The notes beneath the pieces are model-generated. The model was not told where the DNA came from, made no database searches, and saw nothing but the letters and a program-made list of their open reading frames with translations. A stretch of DNA of 5,077 bases from the NCBI GenBank assembly GCA_937923365.1, contig CALAIJ010000341.1, positions 1 through 5,077 on the forward strand, read 5' to 3'. The position numbers were made by a program, and so were the translations under genes. Below, in pieces: positions 1-5,077 of the stretch (the stretch's first letter is position 1; every line of letters starts with the position of its first letter). This DNA is from an uncultured Sulfitobacter sp. Its GTDB lineage: Bacteria > Pseudomonadota > Alphaproteobacteria > Rhodobacterales > Rhodobacteraceae.

Positions 1-135
1 TGCACCATTGGCGCGGGTCTGTCTGGCAGCGCGACCCTAAGCATCGCAGCCTTGCTGGCGCTGGGTGCCATCATCGCGGGGGCAGTTACAGCGCGCGCGA
101 TCATGCAGCCTGGCGGGGCGCTGGCGCAGGCGTAA
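1..135 (+). CDS. YeeE/YedE-family sulfur-compound transporter, C-terminal end (partial)
   Basis: The first reading frame is open from the window edge to TAA at 133-135 and encodes 44 residues beginning CTIGAGLSGSATLSIAALLA. A GCTIGxGLSGxxTLSxxSLLA-like stretch followed by a small-residue-rich hydrophobic helix (GAIIAGAV) is characteristic of the last conserved repeat of YeeE/YedE membrane proteins. That family includes thiosulfate importers (TsuA/YeeE) and proteins encoded beside sox and BigR/SqrR-type loci. The conserved Cys at residue 1 of the visible part would be the pore cysteine that handles the sulfur substrate; this is family knowledge, not shown here. Only the tail is visible, so full length, start and operon are unknown. 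It converges on the MBL gene at 145-1092 with 9 bp between stop codons. The family call from 44 residues is fairly good, the exact substrate is not knowable. Confidence 0.72.
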   Translation, partial: CTIGAGLSGSATLSIAALLALGAIIAGAVTARAIMQPGGALAQA

Positions 136-144
136 TCGTCGGCG

Positions 145-1092
145 TTACTCGAACTCCATCTGCTCATAGACCCGGCCTGCGTTGCGGGTGGCCAATTCCT
201 CGAAAGTATCCAGATGCGCATAGGCGCTTTGGTCGATGTAATAAGCATCGGCCAGATCGCCGTCGTTCTCCAGATGCGCACCGATTTCTGTGCGCAGATG
301 AACGAGGTAATCGCGGGTGTACCGCCGCACCTGATCCATATTGGTAGGATGCCCATGGCCGGGGATCACGTAGGTCGCGTTGAGCGCTTCAAAGCCATTC
401 TCCCAGGTCTCGATCCAGTCCAGCACGATCGTGTCTTCAAAGATCGGAAGCATGCGTTCGTGAAAGGCCATGTCGCCTGCAATCACGAGGCTTTGCTCGG
501 GTAGCCAGACTTGTGTGTCACCGGGGCCGTGCGCTGGGCCAAGATGCATGACCTCTATCGTAAAATTGCCCATCTGGATGGTGCGCGTGTCTTCGAAGGT
601 TTCGGTCGGGGGCGCTACAAAAGTGCCTTCTGCCTTGTCTCGGTTATAGCGCTTCATGTTCTCCAGAATGCGGTTGCCACGCTCTTCGAATTCATGGGCG
701 GCGTCCACGTGCGCAAGGATCGGCACACCTTGTTCGGCCCAATAGGAATTGCACAACATGGCGTGGCCTTGGCCGTTCTCGTCGATCACAAGTTTGACGG
801 GTTGGTCGGTGATCTGCTTGATTTCGTCGTGCAATGCTTTGGCAAGGACATAAGCCGCCCCACCGTTGACCACGATCACCCCGTCGCCCGTCACGATGAA
901 GCTGAGGTTGTTGTTGTGGCCTGTGTTGTCATAGTCCGGCGGAGCAGTCGCCCCGATGGCAGACCAGACATGGGGGATCACCTCTACCGGTTTGGCATAA
1001 AGCGCCGAGCCGGGGTATTGATCGGGGATGTCTTCGTCTGCGAAAACGGGCAGGGCTGCAAGGCAGGCAAGGGCGAGCGTTGAAAGGCGCAT
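145..1092 (-). CDS. Sec-exported MBL-fold protein with degenerate zinc motif (SoxH-like group)
   Basis: This encodes 315 residues from ATG at 1092-1090. A GTG three bases upstream (1095) is in frame, but the ATG forms a TGATG overlap with the stop of the preceding gene and is preferred. No strong Shine-Dalgarno is visible, so translation is probably coupled. Residues 1-18 form a Sec signal peptide (hydrophobic core, VFA before DEDIP), which predicts a periplasmic protein. The MBL fold shows in a VIVVNGG strand-turn (72-78), H188 in AHGPGD (187-192), D207 in AGDMAF (205-210) and H246 in PGHGHP (244-249). The normal HxHxDH motif is replaced by N106-G-Q108-G-H110-A111 in ENGQGHA, so three or four first-shell ligands are changed. 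The enzyme may bind one metal, a different metal, or none. The general shape and the YeeE neighbour recall SoxH-like hydrolases of sulfur-oxidation loci, whose substrate is not established. The MBL assignment is secure; the function is not. Confidence 0.85.
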   Translation of the reverse strand: MRLSTLALACLAALPVFADEDIPDQYPGSALYAKPVEVIPHVWSAIGATAPPDYDNTGHNNNLSFIVTGDGVIVVNGGAAYVLAKALHDEIKQITDQPVKLVIDENGQGHAMLCNSYWAEQGVPILAHVDAAHEFEERGNRILENMKRYNRDKAEGTFVAPPTETFEDTRTIQMGNFTIEVMHLGPAHGPGDTQVWLPEQSLVIAGDMAFHERMLPIFEDTIVLDWIETWENGFEALNATYVIPGHGHPTNMDQVRRYTRDYLVHLRTEIGAHLENDGDLADAYYIDQSAYAHLDTFEELATRNAGRVYEQMEFE

Positions 1093-2006
1093 CACGACCC
1101 CGCCGCCACAAAGCGGAAGCCGTCGCCCGCTTTCTCTGCGCGCCCGATCCCACCTTCCGGCAGGTGAAAGCCCACAAGTGCGATGTCTTCCGACGTTAAC
1201 CTGTCAAACAGCATGTTGCGGGTGGCGATGGCCAGATCCGGGTCCTGATCAGACCCGCTGCGCCAGTCGGGTTTGCGAAAGGCCACGTGGTGATTGCCGA
1301 TGGCGTCGCCCAGAACCATGGCCGCGGAGGTGCCATTGCGGACTTCGAACGCCATATGCCCCGGCGTGTGCCCGGGCGAAGAGACCGCCGCAATGCCGGG
1401 CAATACTTCGTCACCACCGTCAAAGAGGGTGACGGCATCTTGAATCATTTCCATCCGGCGCTTGGCCCCGACGGCAAAAGCGGCGCGCGCATCCCCGATG
1501 GTATTCACCGTCTCTGGGTTCCACCAATAGTCCCATTCACCGCGACCCATCATGTATTGGGCTTGCGCGAAGACAGGCTCGTCAAAATCATCCAGAAGAC
1601 CCCAGATATGATCCGGGTGGGCATGGGTAAAGACAACATGCGTCACATCCTCAGGCGCAAGCCCTACTGCATCAAGGCTGTCGATCAGTTTGCCCGCCGA
1701 GGGCATGAAATCTGGGCCGGAGCCTACATCAAACAGCACTGTGTTTGTGCCGTCGCGGTAAAGCGCCAGATTGCACTCGGGTGTCAGGCTGTCGCTCGAA
1801 AGGCCGTATTCAGCAAGCACAGGCGCCAGTTCGCTTTCTGGCATATCCTCAAATACAAAACTGCCGGGCAGGATCAGGTTTCCGTCCGTCAGTGTCGTCA
1901 ACGTGGCAGTGCCCAAGGTAATGTCGGACCGCGCGAATGTCGGCAGGGAAGACATCAAAGGCAGGGCAAGGCTACCCTGAACGAAGCGGCGGCGTGAAAG
2001 CGACAT
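1092..2006 (-). CDS. Tat-exported MBL-fold hydrolase with intact zinc site
   Basis: This encodes 304 residues from ATG at 2006-2004. The frame extends 12 bases further to a TTG (2018), but that region contains the Shine-Dalgarno GAGGG, so the ATG is the start. The N-terminus SRRRFVQG (4-11) matches the twin-arginine motif, followed by a hydrophobic stretch and a likely cleavage after TFA (23-25). The protein is therefore probably folded and metal-loaded before export to the periplasm. All dinuclear zinc ligands are visible: HAHPDH (128-133), H213 in PGHTPGH, D234 in LGDA and H281 in GFHLP. FDVG at 92-95 is the usual pre-motif strand. The long insert and the TPECNLALYRDGTNTVLFDVGSG region resemble the lactonase/methyl-parathion-hydrolase side of the superfamily, but the substrate cannot be read from sequence. 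It is first in a two-gene operon; its TGA overlaps the next ATG by one base. The operator-like palindrome just upstream suggests repression. Confidence 0.88.
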   Translation of the reverse strand: MSLSRRRFVQGSLALPLMSSLPTFARSDITLGTATLTTLTDGNLILPGSFVFEDMPESELAPVLAEYGLSSDSLTPECNLALYRDGTNTVLFDVGSGPDFMPSAGKLIDSLDAVGLAPEDVTHVVFTHAHPDHIWGLLDDFDEPVFAQAQYMMGRGEWDYWWNPETVNTIGDARAAFAVGAKRRMEMIQDAVTLFDGGDEVLPGIAAVSSPGHTPGHMAFEVRNGTSAAMVLGDAIGNHHVAFRKPDWRSGSDQDPDLAIATRNMLFDRLTSEDIALVGFHLPEGGIGRAEKAGDGFRFVAAGS

Positions 2007-2011
2007 ATCAT

Positions 2012-2016
2012 CCCTC
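2012..2016 (-). promoter_or_regulatory. Shine-Dalgarno GAGGG deciding the start of the Tat MBL gene
   Basis: GAGGG on the minus strand lies 5 nt before the ATG at 2006-2004. It sits directly after the TTG at 2018-2016 that would give a longer reading, which argues that the shorter 304-residue form beginning MSLSRRRF is the real one. The Tat motif close to the N-terminus supports the same choice. Confidence 0.75.
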
Positions 2017-2022
2017 AATTAA

Positions 2023-2038
2023 ATTCGATTAATTGAAT
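2023..2038. promoter_or_regulatory. ATTC-N8-GAAT palindrome, SqrR/ArsR-type operator candidate
   Basis: The 16 bases read ATTCGATTAATTGAAT. Seven of eight base pairs are symmetric: outer ATTC/GAAT, then a G/T mismatch, then the palindromic core ATTAAT. The outer arms match ATTC-N8-GAAT, the recognition pattern I recall for the sulfide-responsive ArsR-family repressor SqrR of Rhodobacter capsulatus. The site lies 16 bp upstream of the Tat MBL start codon and overlaps the edge of the proposed -10 box and the expected transcription start. A further half site, ATTGAAT, occurs at 2042-2048, ten base pairs from the identical ATTGAAT at 2032-2038. A second overlapping inverted repeat, CAATTAA (2016-2022) with TTAATTG (2029-2035), shares the centre region. 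No regulator gene is in view, so the binding protein is inferred. Confidence 0.6.
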
Positions 2039-2064
2039 ATGATTGAATCCTGCCCGTGAGGCAA
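2036..2064 (-). promoter_or_regulatory. Putative promoter of the two-gene MBL operon
   Basis: On the minus strand, TTGCCT (2064-2059) resembles a -35 box and CATATT (2041-2036) matches four of six bases of the -10 consensus, with a 17-bp spacer. Transcription would start near 2030, inside the palindrome at 2023-2038, which suits repression by a bound dimer. The hexamers are imperfect and the call is based on spacing and context only. Confidence 0.4.
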
Positions 2065-2077
2065 GAGGTGTTCTTGC
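2061..2077. repeat. Small hairpin between the ComEC-like gene and the MBL operon
   Basis: GCAAGA (2061-2066) and TCTTGC (2072-2077) form a perfect 6-bp stem with a 5-base loop, 27 bp beyond the stop codon of the ComEC-like gene. An overlapping alternative is TGCC (2051-2054) with GGCA (2060-2063). No run of T follows on the minus strand, so it is not a standard intrinsic terminator. It could slow read-through into the MBL operon, or mean nothing. Confidence 0.3.
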
Positions 2078-2104
2078 TGGACTGGCAGGTGCTGGGTCCT
2101 GGCC

Positions 2105-3604
2105 CTAACTTCCGATGAACCGGGCATCGAATGTCTTGATCTGCCACGACCCGTCGCCCTCGTTCATGGTCGCACAGAGGATTTTGTGACCGTCCGTGCG
2201 CACATTCACCAATCCATAGACCTGACCTGCCACGACATAGGTGTTGGCCAGACTGCGGGACCTTTTTCGTGGGTTCAGATCACCGGGTTTTGTCTCTTTG
2301 TAGTGCACTCGGCTGGCGTCGAAACGGGCACCGGCGACGGTCTGGGTGCCCCCGCTTTCCTTTGGTATCTCCAGCTTTGTTGGATCCCCCAGGCTGACAC
2401 TGCGGGCCAGTTCGGTGGAATAGACAAGAGGGGTTACGATTTCGTCGTCCTTGATCGTCAGCTTTCCGGTGATACCGCTGGCCCCCACGATGGAGGGCTT
2501 GGGGTGGTCGTGCTTTTCTGCATCGCCCGAAGAAATGATTGTCGCTGAAGGGTTGATGGCTGAGAGGAATTCAAAGGACACATCGTCACTGCCATGGTGA
2601 CACGCCTTGGTGACATCGGCCAGAAACTCGGTCTCCTGGCCGTCGTAGGCCTCAAGCAGCAACCGCTGGCTTTGCTTGTTCAGATCACCGGTCAGCAGCA
2701 CGCGGGTGTTTTTGTAGTCGATGCGCAGCAACACGCTGTGGCCATTTGTGGCCTGTCCTGGCTTGCCGGTGAACTTGCGCAAGCCGGGGCCTTTGGGGGT
2801 GGATGCCTCGATCGGGCCCAGTACATGAAAGGACAGATCGGGGGCGTTGAATTCGTCCATGTCGCCTTGGTGCTGGCTGAGCCGTTGAAATGACGTCTTG
2901 CCTCCTGATCGGGTCTTTGCCTTGGTCATCTTCTTGATGAACTTGCCCCATTCCCCTTGCAAAAGAGGGTCCGCGTCCGCCCGCAGGCTGCGCTCGGCAG
3001 CTGTGCGGGATGTCAGCAGATCGACATAGTGGGATTTCCCCTCGGCCTTGGCGGTGCGCCCCAACGTGCGGCTTTTTGTGGCAGTCTTCCACCACGACAA
3101 TCCAGCGTGGTAAAAAGTGTCGATTGTGACGCTGGTGCAATCCAGCTGATCGGTCTGTTCCGTGTCGAGGATATCCGCAAGGCCGCCGTAATGGTCCTGA
3201 TCATTATGCGAGCACATGACGGCATCCAGCGTGATCTCGTCCAGGCGGTAGTCCTTGTAAAATTTCCAGTCGACAAAGTCGGCAACGCTTTTGCCGGTAT
3301 TCTGTTTGGCGCGTGGATAGCCGCCGTCGATCAAGAGATGTTTGCGGTCTGGCGTGACGATGATTACCCCATCCCCTTGGCCCACGTCACAGAAGTAGTA
3401 TTCAAGCAGCGCTTCGCCCTGCAATCCGTCTTTGTCGACAAAAAAGGACCTGCTGCGGGATCGTCCTTTGACCTCCCATCTGTCGCCCGCTTGACTGACG
3501 ACTTCGACGCGGTCGCCCCAAAGAAAGTGCTTGATGGCCTTTGTAGATGTAGCTGTTTTATAGCCCTTTAGGCTGTCCCATCCGACAAATCTGAAATCTG
3601 GCAT
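2105..3604 (-). CDS. Stand-alone ComEC/Rec2-type MBL protein with SH3-like N-terminus
   Basis: This encodes 499 residues from ATG at 3604-3602, with AGGAG at 3610-3614 spaced 5 nt. Residues about 5-60 look like a small SH3-like barrel (WGDRVEVV, DRWEVKGR, FFVDKDGL). From about 66 the MBL domain follows ComEC/Rec2 motifs: DVGQGDG (73-79), LIDGG (91-95), SHNDQDH (132-138, the HxDxDH form of this group), NGHSVLL (287-293), LLTGDL (303-308), HHGSDD (336-341), SSGD (358-361) and HDHPKP (365-370). A basic, charged insert of about 110 residues (170-280) separates the motifs. A C-terminal extension (about 400-499) ends with YGLVNVRTDG and a short beta-rich tail. There is no signal peptide and no transmembrane segment, so unlike ComEC it is a cytoplasmic enzyme without the DNA channel. 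ComEC's MBL domain is regarded as the nuclease that degrades one strand during uptake; a phosphodiesterase or nuclease role here is inference. Stand-alone relatives occur in accessory regions and some defence loci, but no partner gene is visible. Confidence 0.85.
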   Translation of the reverse strand: MPDFRFVGWDSLKGYKTATSTKAIKHFLWGDRVEVVSQAGDRWEVKGRSRSRSFFVDKDGLQGEALLEYYFCDVGQGDGVIIVTPDRKHLLIDGGYPRAKQNTGKSVADFVDWKFYKDYRLDEITLDAVMCSHNDQDHYGGLADILDTEQTDQLDCTSVTIDTFYHAGLSWWKTATKSRTLGRTAKAEGKSHYVDLLTSRTAAERSLRADADPLLQGEWGKFIKKMTKAKTRSGGKTSFQRLSQHQGDMDEFNAPDLSFHVLGPIEASTPKGPGLRKFTGKPGQATNGHSVLLRIDYKNTRVLLTGDLNKQSQRLLLEAYDGQETEFLADVTKACHHGSDDVSFEFLSAINPSATIISSGDAEKHDHPKPSIVGASGITGKLTIKDDEIVTPLVYSTELARSVSLGDPTKLEIPKESGGTQTVAGARFDASRVHYKETKPGDLNPRKRSRSLANTYVVAGQVYGLVNVRTDGHKILCATMNEGDGSWQIKTFDARFIGS

Positions 3605-4097
3605 ATGCGCTCCTGAAATTGCGATTGAAGACAGTGAATAATCTGCCCTTAGCGAATATTACCCCGAATTGAGCGATCGCCCTACTACTTTTGCGAGAAA
3701 TTTAACTTGCCAATGAGGAGAGAGGATTTGGAATTGCTGAAGTGGGGGAAGGCTTGGAAGAGGGCCAGTTTTCCCAACGGTCTTTGGCCCGCAGGTTCAC
3801 TCTGCCAAAACTGAATGAATGAAAACAACTTTGCCCATTTGGAAAGCCAATGCCATTACGAAGGAAAAGAGAAACGGCTTTCTTTGTATCGGTGGCCCGA
3901 GCATCGCGGTCACCCCCCAAGGCTGCCCTCCCGGTCAGAAGGCGTGACTGCCTTTGGCAGGTGCATACCCTTTTGGGGCTGTATTTGGAGTCTAACTATT
4001 TGAAATAACATATATAAATTGAAGGCAGCCCAAGGTTTTAAAAATTTTTGTTAACTTCCAGAAATTCATGACCTAAGAATAGGTGCGTCAACCATCG

Positions 4098-4150
4098 CCC
4101 AACGCAGTATTTTTACGCCGTATATTTTTTTATCACCAATAGCTGTTGGG
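4098..4150. repeat. CCCAAC...GTTGGG inverted repeat upstream of the LuxR-type gene
   Basis: CCCAAC (4098-4103) and GTTGGG (4145-4150) are perfect inverted 6-mers 41 bp apart. The symmetry continues inward after a short mismatched step to TATT (4108-4111) and AATA (4139-4142). The enclosed sequence is AT-rich with a run of seven T. The right arm ends 28 bp before the GTG start at 4179. The arms are about four helical turns apart, which suits two half-sites for a dimer or looping protein, possibly the regulator encoded next door. Chance symmetry is possible. Confidence 0.4.
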
Positions 4151-4169
4151 TTCACTCTTTGAAATCAAC

Positions 4170-4173
4170 AGGA
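4170..4173 (+). promoter_or_regulatory. Shine-Dalgarno AGGA supporting the GTG start at 4179
   Basis: AGGA lies 5 nt before GTG 4179-4181. The frame is closed by TAG at 4140-4142; the only other upstream start candidates are TTG at 4146 and ATT at 4176, neither with a comparable ribosome-binding site. No in-frame ATG occurs until more than 80 codons in, so GTG is the best start. Confidence 0.6.
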
Positions 4174-4178
4174 CTATT

Positions 4179-5077
4179 GTGTCATACATTCATCAAGACT
4201 CGTATCCCGTATCTTCAATTGAAATTGCTGACTTAAAGAAACGCATTGCGGCGGCGAATAGAACGCTGAATGGGTGGCAGGATGTTTGTGATGCGCTTGC
4301 ACGCTGTGCGGGCGGTGTCGGTACTGCGCTGTTGGCATTTGATCCAAACCAGCGAGGGCACGGGCTTGTCTCGTCTCAATCGCTCAAAGAGGTTGCGAAA
4401 GCCTATGTTGAAGAGGGTTGGTTTCAAAAAGACCTGCGTCAGGACGCAATTCCAACAATGGTGCGACGCGGGTATTGTCTGGACAGCGATGTGGACGGCA
4501 TCGAAACGCTGGTAAAGCTACCCTACTACGCTAACTTTCTCGCGAGGTTCGAGCTGGGCGGTTTTTGCGCGCTGCATTTCCAGATCGAGGATGTGGATTG
4601 GGCGGCCTCCATCCAGTTCGGCGCCTCGCGGTTTGAGCCGCGCCCCGGCTTTACGGACTATGTCGATGAAATCCGTGCGGCCCTGTCAGAAGCTGCCACC
4701 ATGCGCATGACCAAAGCGCGCGACTACTGGAAAAAGGTCCGCCACTTCTACCGCGCGACCGGCAGCGAACTGATCCCCATCGATCAATTTGGGTGCGAGG
4801 TGTCGTGGTTGCTGGAGGGATTTCAGATGGATGCGGTCGATGCTTTGGCTGCTGAAAACTGGATCGAGAGCGCCCGTGACAAAACTGTTTTGGACGGGGT
4901 CATAACCGATCACGTGCGCAAGTGGCTCGTCGGCTCCGAACAGCTTCCACCTGCGGTAGTATTGACCTCTGTCGACGGGCTCACCCTGTCCTGCGCATAC
5001 CTAAAGACGCCTGATCTGGTGAATTTTTTCGCATTTGGTGTGGCGGGTTTCCTCGCGTTTTCGCGGGTTGAGCCGGT
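4179..5077 (+). CDS. Probable LuxR-type HTH transcriptional regulator, N-terminal sensory part (partial)
   Basis: An open frame runs from GTG at 4179 off the right edge, giving 299 residues with no stop. It has no signal peptide or membrane segment. The order of elements fits a proteobacterial family of one-component regulators with a GAF/PAS-like sensor and a C-terminal LuxR helix-turn-helix. They are a helix with GWQDVCDALARCAGG (32-46); a strand with LLAFDP (51-56); YVEEGWFQKDLR (76-87), comparable to the usual YY..DP segment; LPYYANFLARFELGG (114-128), comparable to FYNEFLRP; a hinge near FEPRPGFTDYVDEIRAALSEA; then a second PAS-like part with ELIPIDQFG and, near the edge, VDGLTLSCAYLK and FLAFSRVEP. 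The helix-turn-helix would follow just outside, so DNA binding is predicted, not seen. The ligand is unknown. It is divergent from the ComEC-like gene across 574 bp. The first codons are AT-richer than the rest. It could instead be a sensor protein lacking the DNA-binding domain. Confidence 0.68.
   Translation, partial: MSYIHQDSYPVSSIEIADLKKRIAAANRTLNGWQDVCDALARCAGGVGTALLAFDPNQRGHGLVSSQSLKEVAKAYVEEGWFQKDLRQDAIPTMVRRGYCLDSDVDGIETLVKLPYYANFLARFELGGFCALHFQIEDVDWAASIQFGASRFEPRPGFTDYVDEIRAALSEAATMRMTKARDYWKKVRHFYRATGSELIPIDQFGCEVSWLLEGFQMDAVDALAAENWIESARDKTVLDGVITDHVRKWLVGSEQLPPAVVLTSVDGLTLSCAYLKTPDLVNFFAFGVAGFLAFSRVEP

Larger units (their letters stand above)
3605..4178. other. Intergenic region between divergent genes, no convincing gene
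   Basis: This gap separates the divergent ComEC-like and LuxR-type genes. Short open frames exist on both strands at 3702-3920 and 3815-4003, but none has recognisable content. A weak -10-like TAATATT lies on the minus strand at 3661-3655, about 50 bp before the ComEC-like start, with no good -35. Positions 3908-3960 can fold: CTGCC/GGCAG (3948-3952/3956-3960) and GTCAC/GTGAC (3909-3913/3944-3948) are inverted repeats. From about 3985 to 4178 the sequence becomes strongly AT-rich, with an AAAAATTTTT tract and several T runs, typical of a curved promoter region or a nucleoid-protein target. It also holds the inverted repeat at 4098-4150. No tRNA, CRISPR repeats or IS ends were seen. The low GC may mark an insertion boundary, but no duplicated ends are evident. 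Confidence 0.6.

Noticed and set aside
511..1083. 190-codon plus-strand frame opposite the first MBL gene
   Set aside because: It is antisense to a gene with a signal peptide and clear MBL motifs; its translation shows no domain and reflects the codon structure of the real gene.
1287..1997. 236-codon plus-strand frame opposite the Tat MBL gene
   Set aside because: Antisense to a gene with a full HxHxDH motif and Tat signal; the translation is rich in His, Arg and Val typical of a shadow frame.
2957..3571. 204-codon plus-strand frame opposite the ComEC-like gene
   Set aside because: Shadow of a well-supported MBL gene on the other strand; no domain of its own.
2105..3604. Considered calling the ComEC-like gene a full DNA-uptake comEC or a member of an AVAST-type defence operon
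   Set aside because: It has no membrane channel region, and no STAND NTPase or protease partner is visible in the window, so neither specific label is supported.
3673..3680. GCGATCGC palindrome upstream of the ComEC-like gene
   Set aside because: Eight-base GC palindromes are common in genomes of this type, and there is no second copy or promoter relation here.
3713..3814. 33-codon plus-strand frame starting ATG and ending TGA
   Set aside because: Very short, no Shine-Dalgarno sequence at proper spacing and no familiar motif.
3702..3920. 72-codon open frame on the minus strand starting at TTG, with a GGGAGGG-like stretch 5 nt upstream
   Set aside because: Composition is rich in Ser, Pro and Asn without a recognisable domain, the start is TTG only, and there is no support beyond the chance Shine-Dalgarno-like sequence in a GC-rich patch.
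3815..4003. 62-codon open frame on the plus strand
   Set aside because: No ribosome-binding site before the ATG, no protein-like pattern, and it overlaps the frame on the other strand. Length is within chance expectation.
3794..4158. 10-bp direct repeat GGTTCACTCT at 3794-3803 and 4149-4158
   Set aside because: One 10-bp repeat in a gap of this size is not far from chance; no target-site duplication or mobile element lies between the copies.

Overview
The window looks like a chromosomal segment of an alphaproteobacterium, most likely of the Rhodobacteraceae/Roseobacter group. This rests on the moderately high GC of the genes, on a YeeE/YedE sulfur-transporter tail facing a pair of exported metallo-beta-lactamase (MBL) fold hydrolases (a combination associated with sulfur oxidation and sulfide response), and on the style of the LuxR-type regulator at the right edge. 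The placement is inference; no rRNA or other taxonomic marker is present.

Layout, left to right. (1) At 1-135 on the plus strand is the last 44 residues of a YeeE/YedE-type membrane protein. (2) Converging on it with only 9 bp between the stop codons is a two-gene minus-strand operon. The promoter-proximal gene (1092-2006) encodes a Tat-exported MBL hydrolase with a complete zinc site. The distal gene (145-1092) is translationally coupled to it by a TGATG stop/start overlap. It encodes a Sec-exported MBL protein in which the HxHxDH motif has become NxQxHA. Immediately upstream of the operon, at 2023-2038, is a near-perfect ATTC-N8-GAAT palindrome overlapping a plausible -10 box. It matches the site I recall for SqrR-type (ArsR family) sulfide-responsive repressors. 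(3) Further upstream on the same strand (2105-3604) is a 499-residue soluble protein with an SH3-like N-terminus, a ComEC/Rec2-type MBL domain and a C-terminal extension, but no membrane segments. (4) An AT-rich gap of about 570 bp without a convincing gene follows. (5) At 4179, on the plus strand and running off the right edge, is the sensory part of a probable LuxR-type helix-turn-helix regulator.

How the parts may work together: the YeeE tail and the two exported MBL proteins fit a periplasmic sulfur-compound module, and the operator makes sulfide/persulfide-controlled expression of the MBL pair a concrete, testable idea. The ComEC-like protein is a separate unit with its own Shine-Dalgarno sequence. 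It is divergent from the LuxR-type gene, which might control it, but nothing in the sequence proves that. Three consecutive minus-strand genes thus encode MBL folds of three different families with three predicted routes (Sec, Tat, cytoplasmic). I do not see a clearly new multi-gene system. The best leads are the operator, the ligand-degenerate MBL protein paired with an intact one, and the stand-alone ComEC-like protein.
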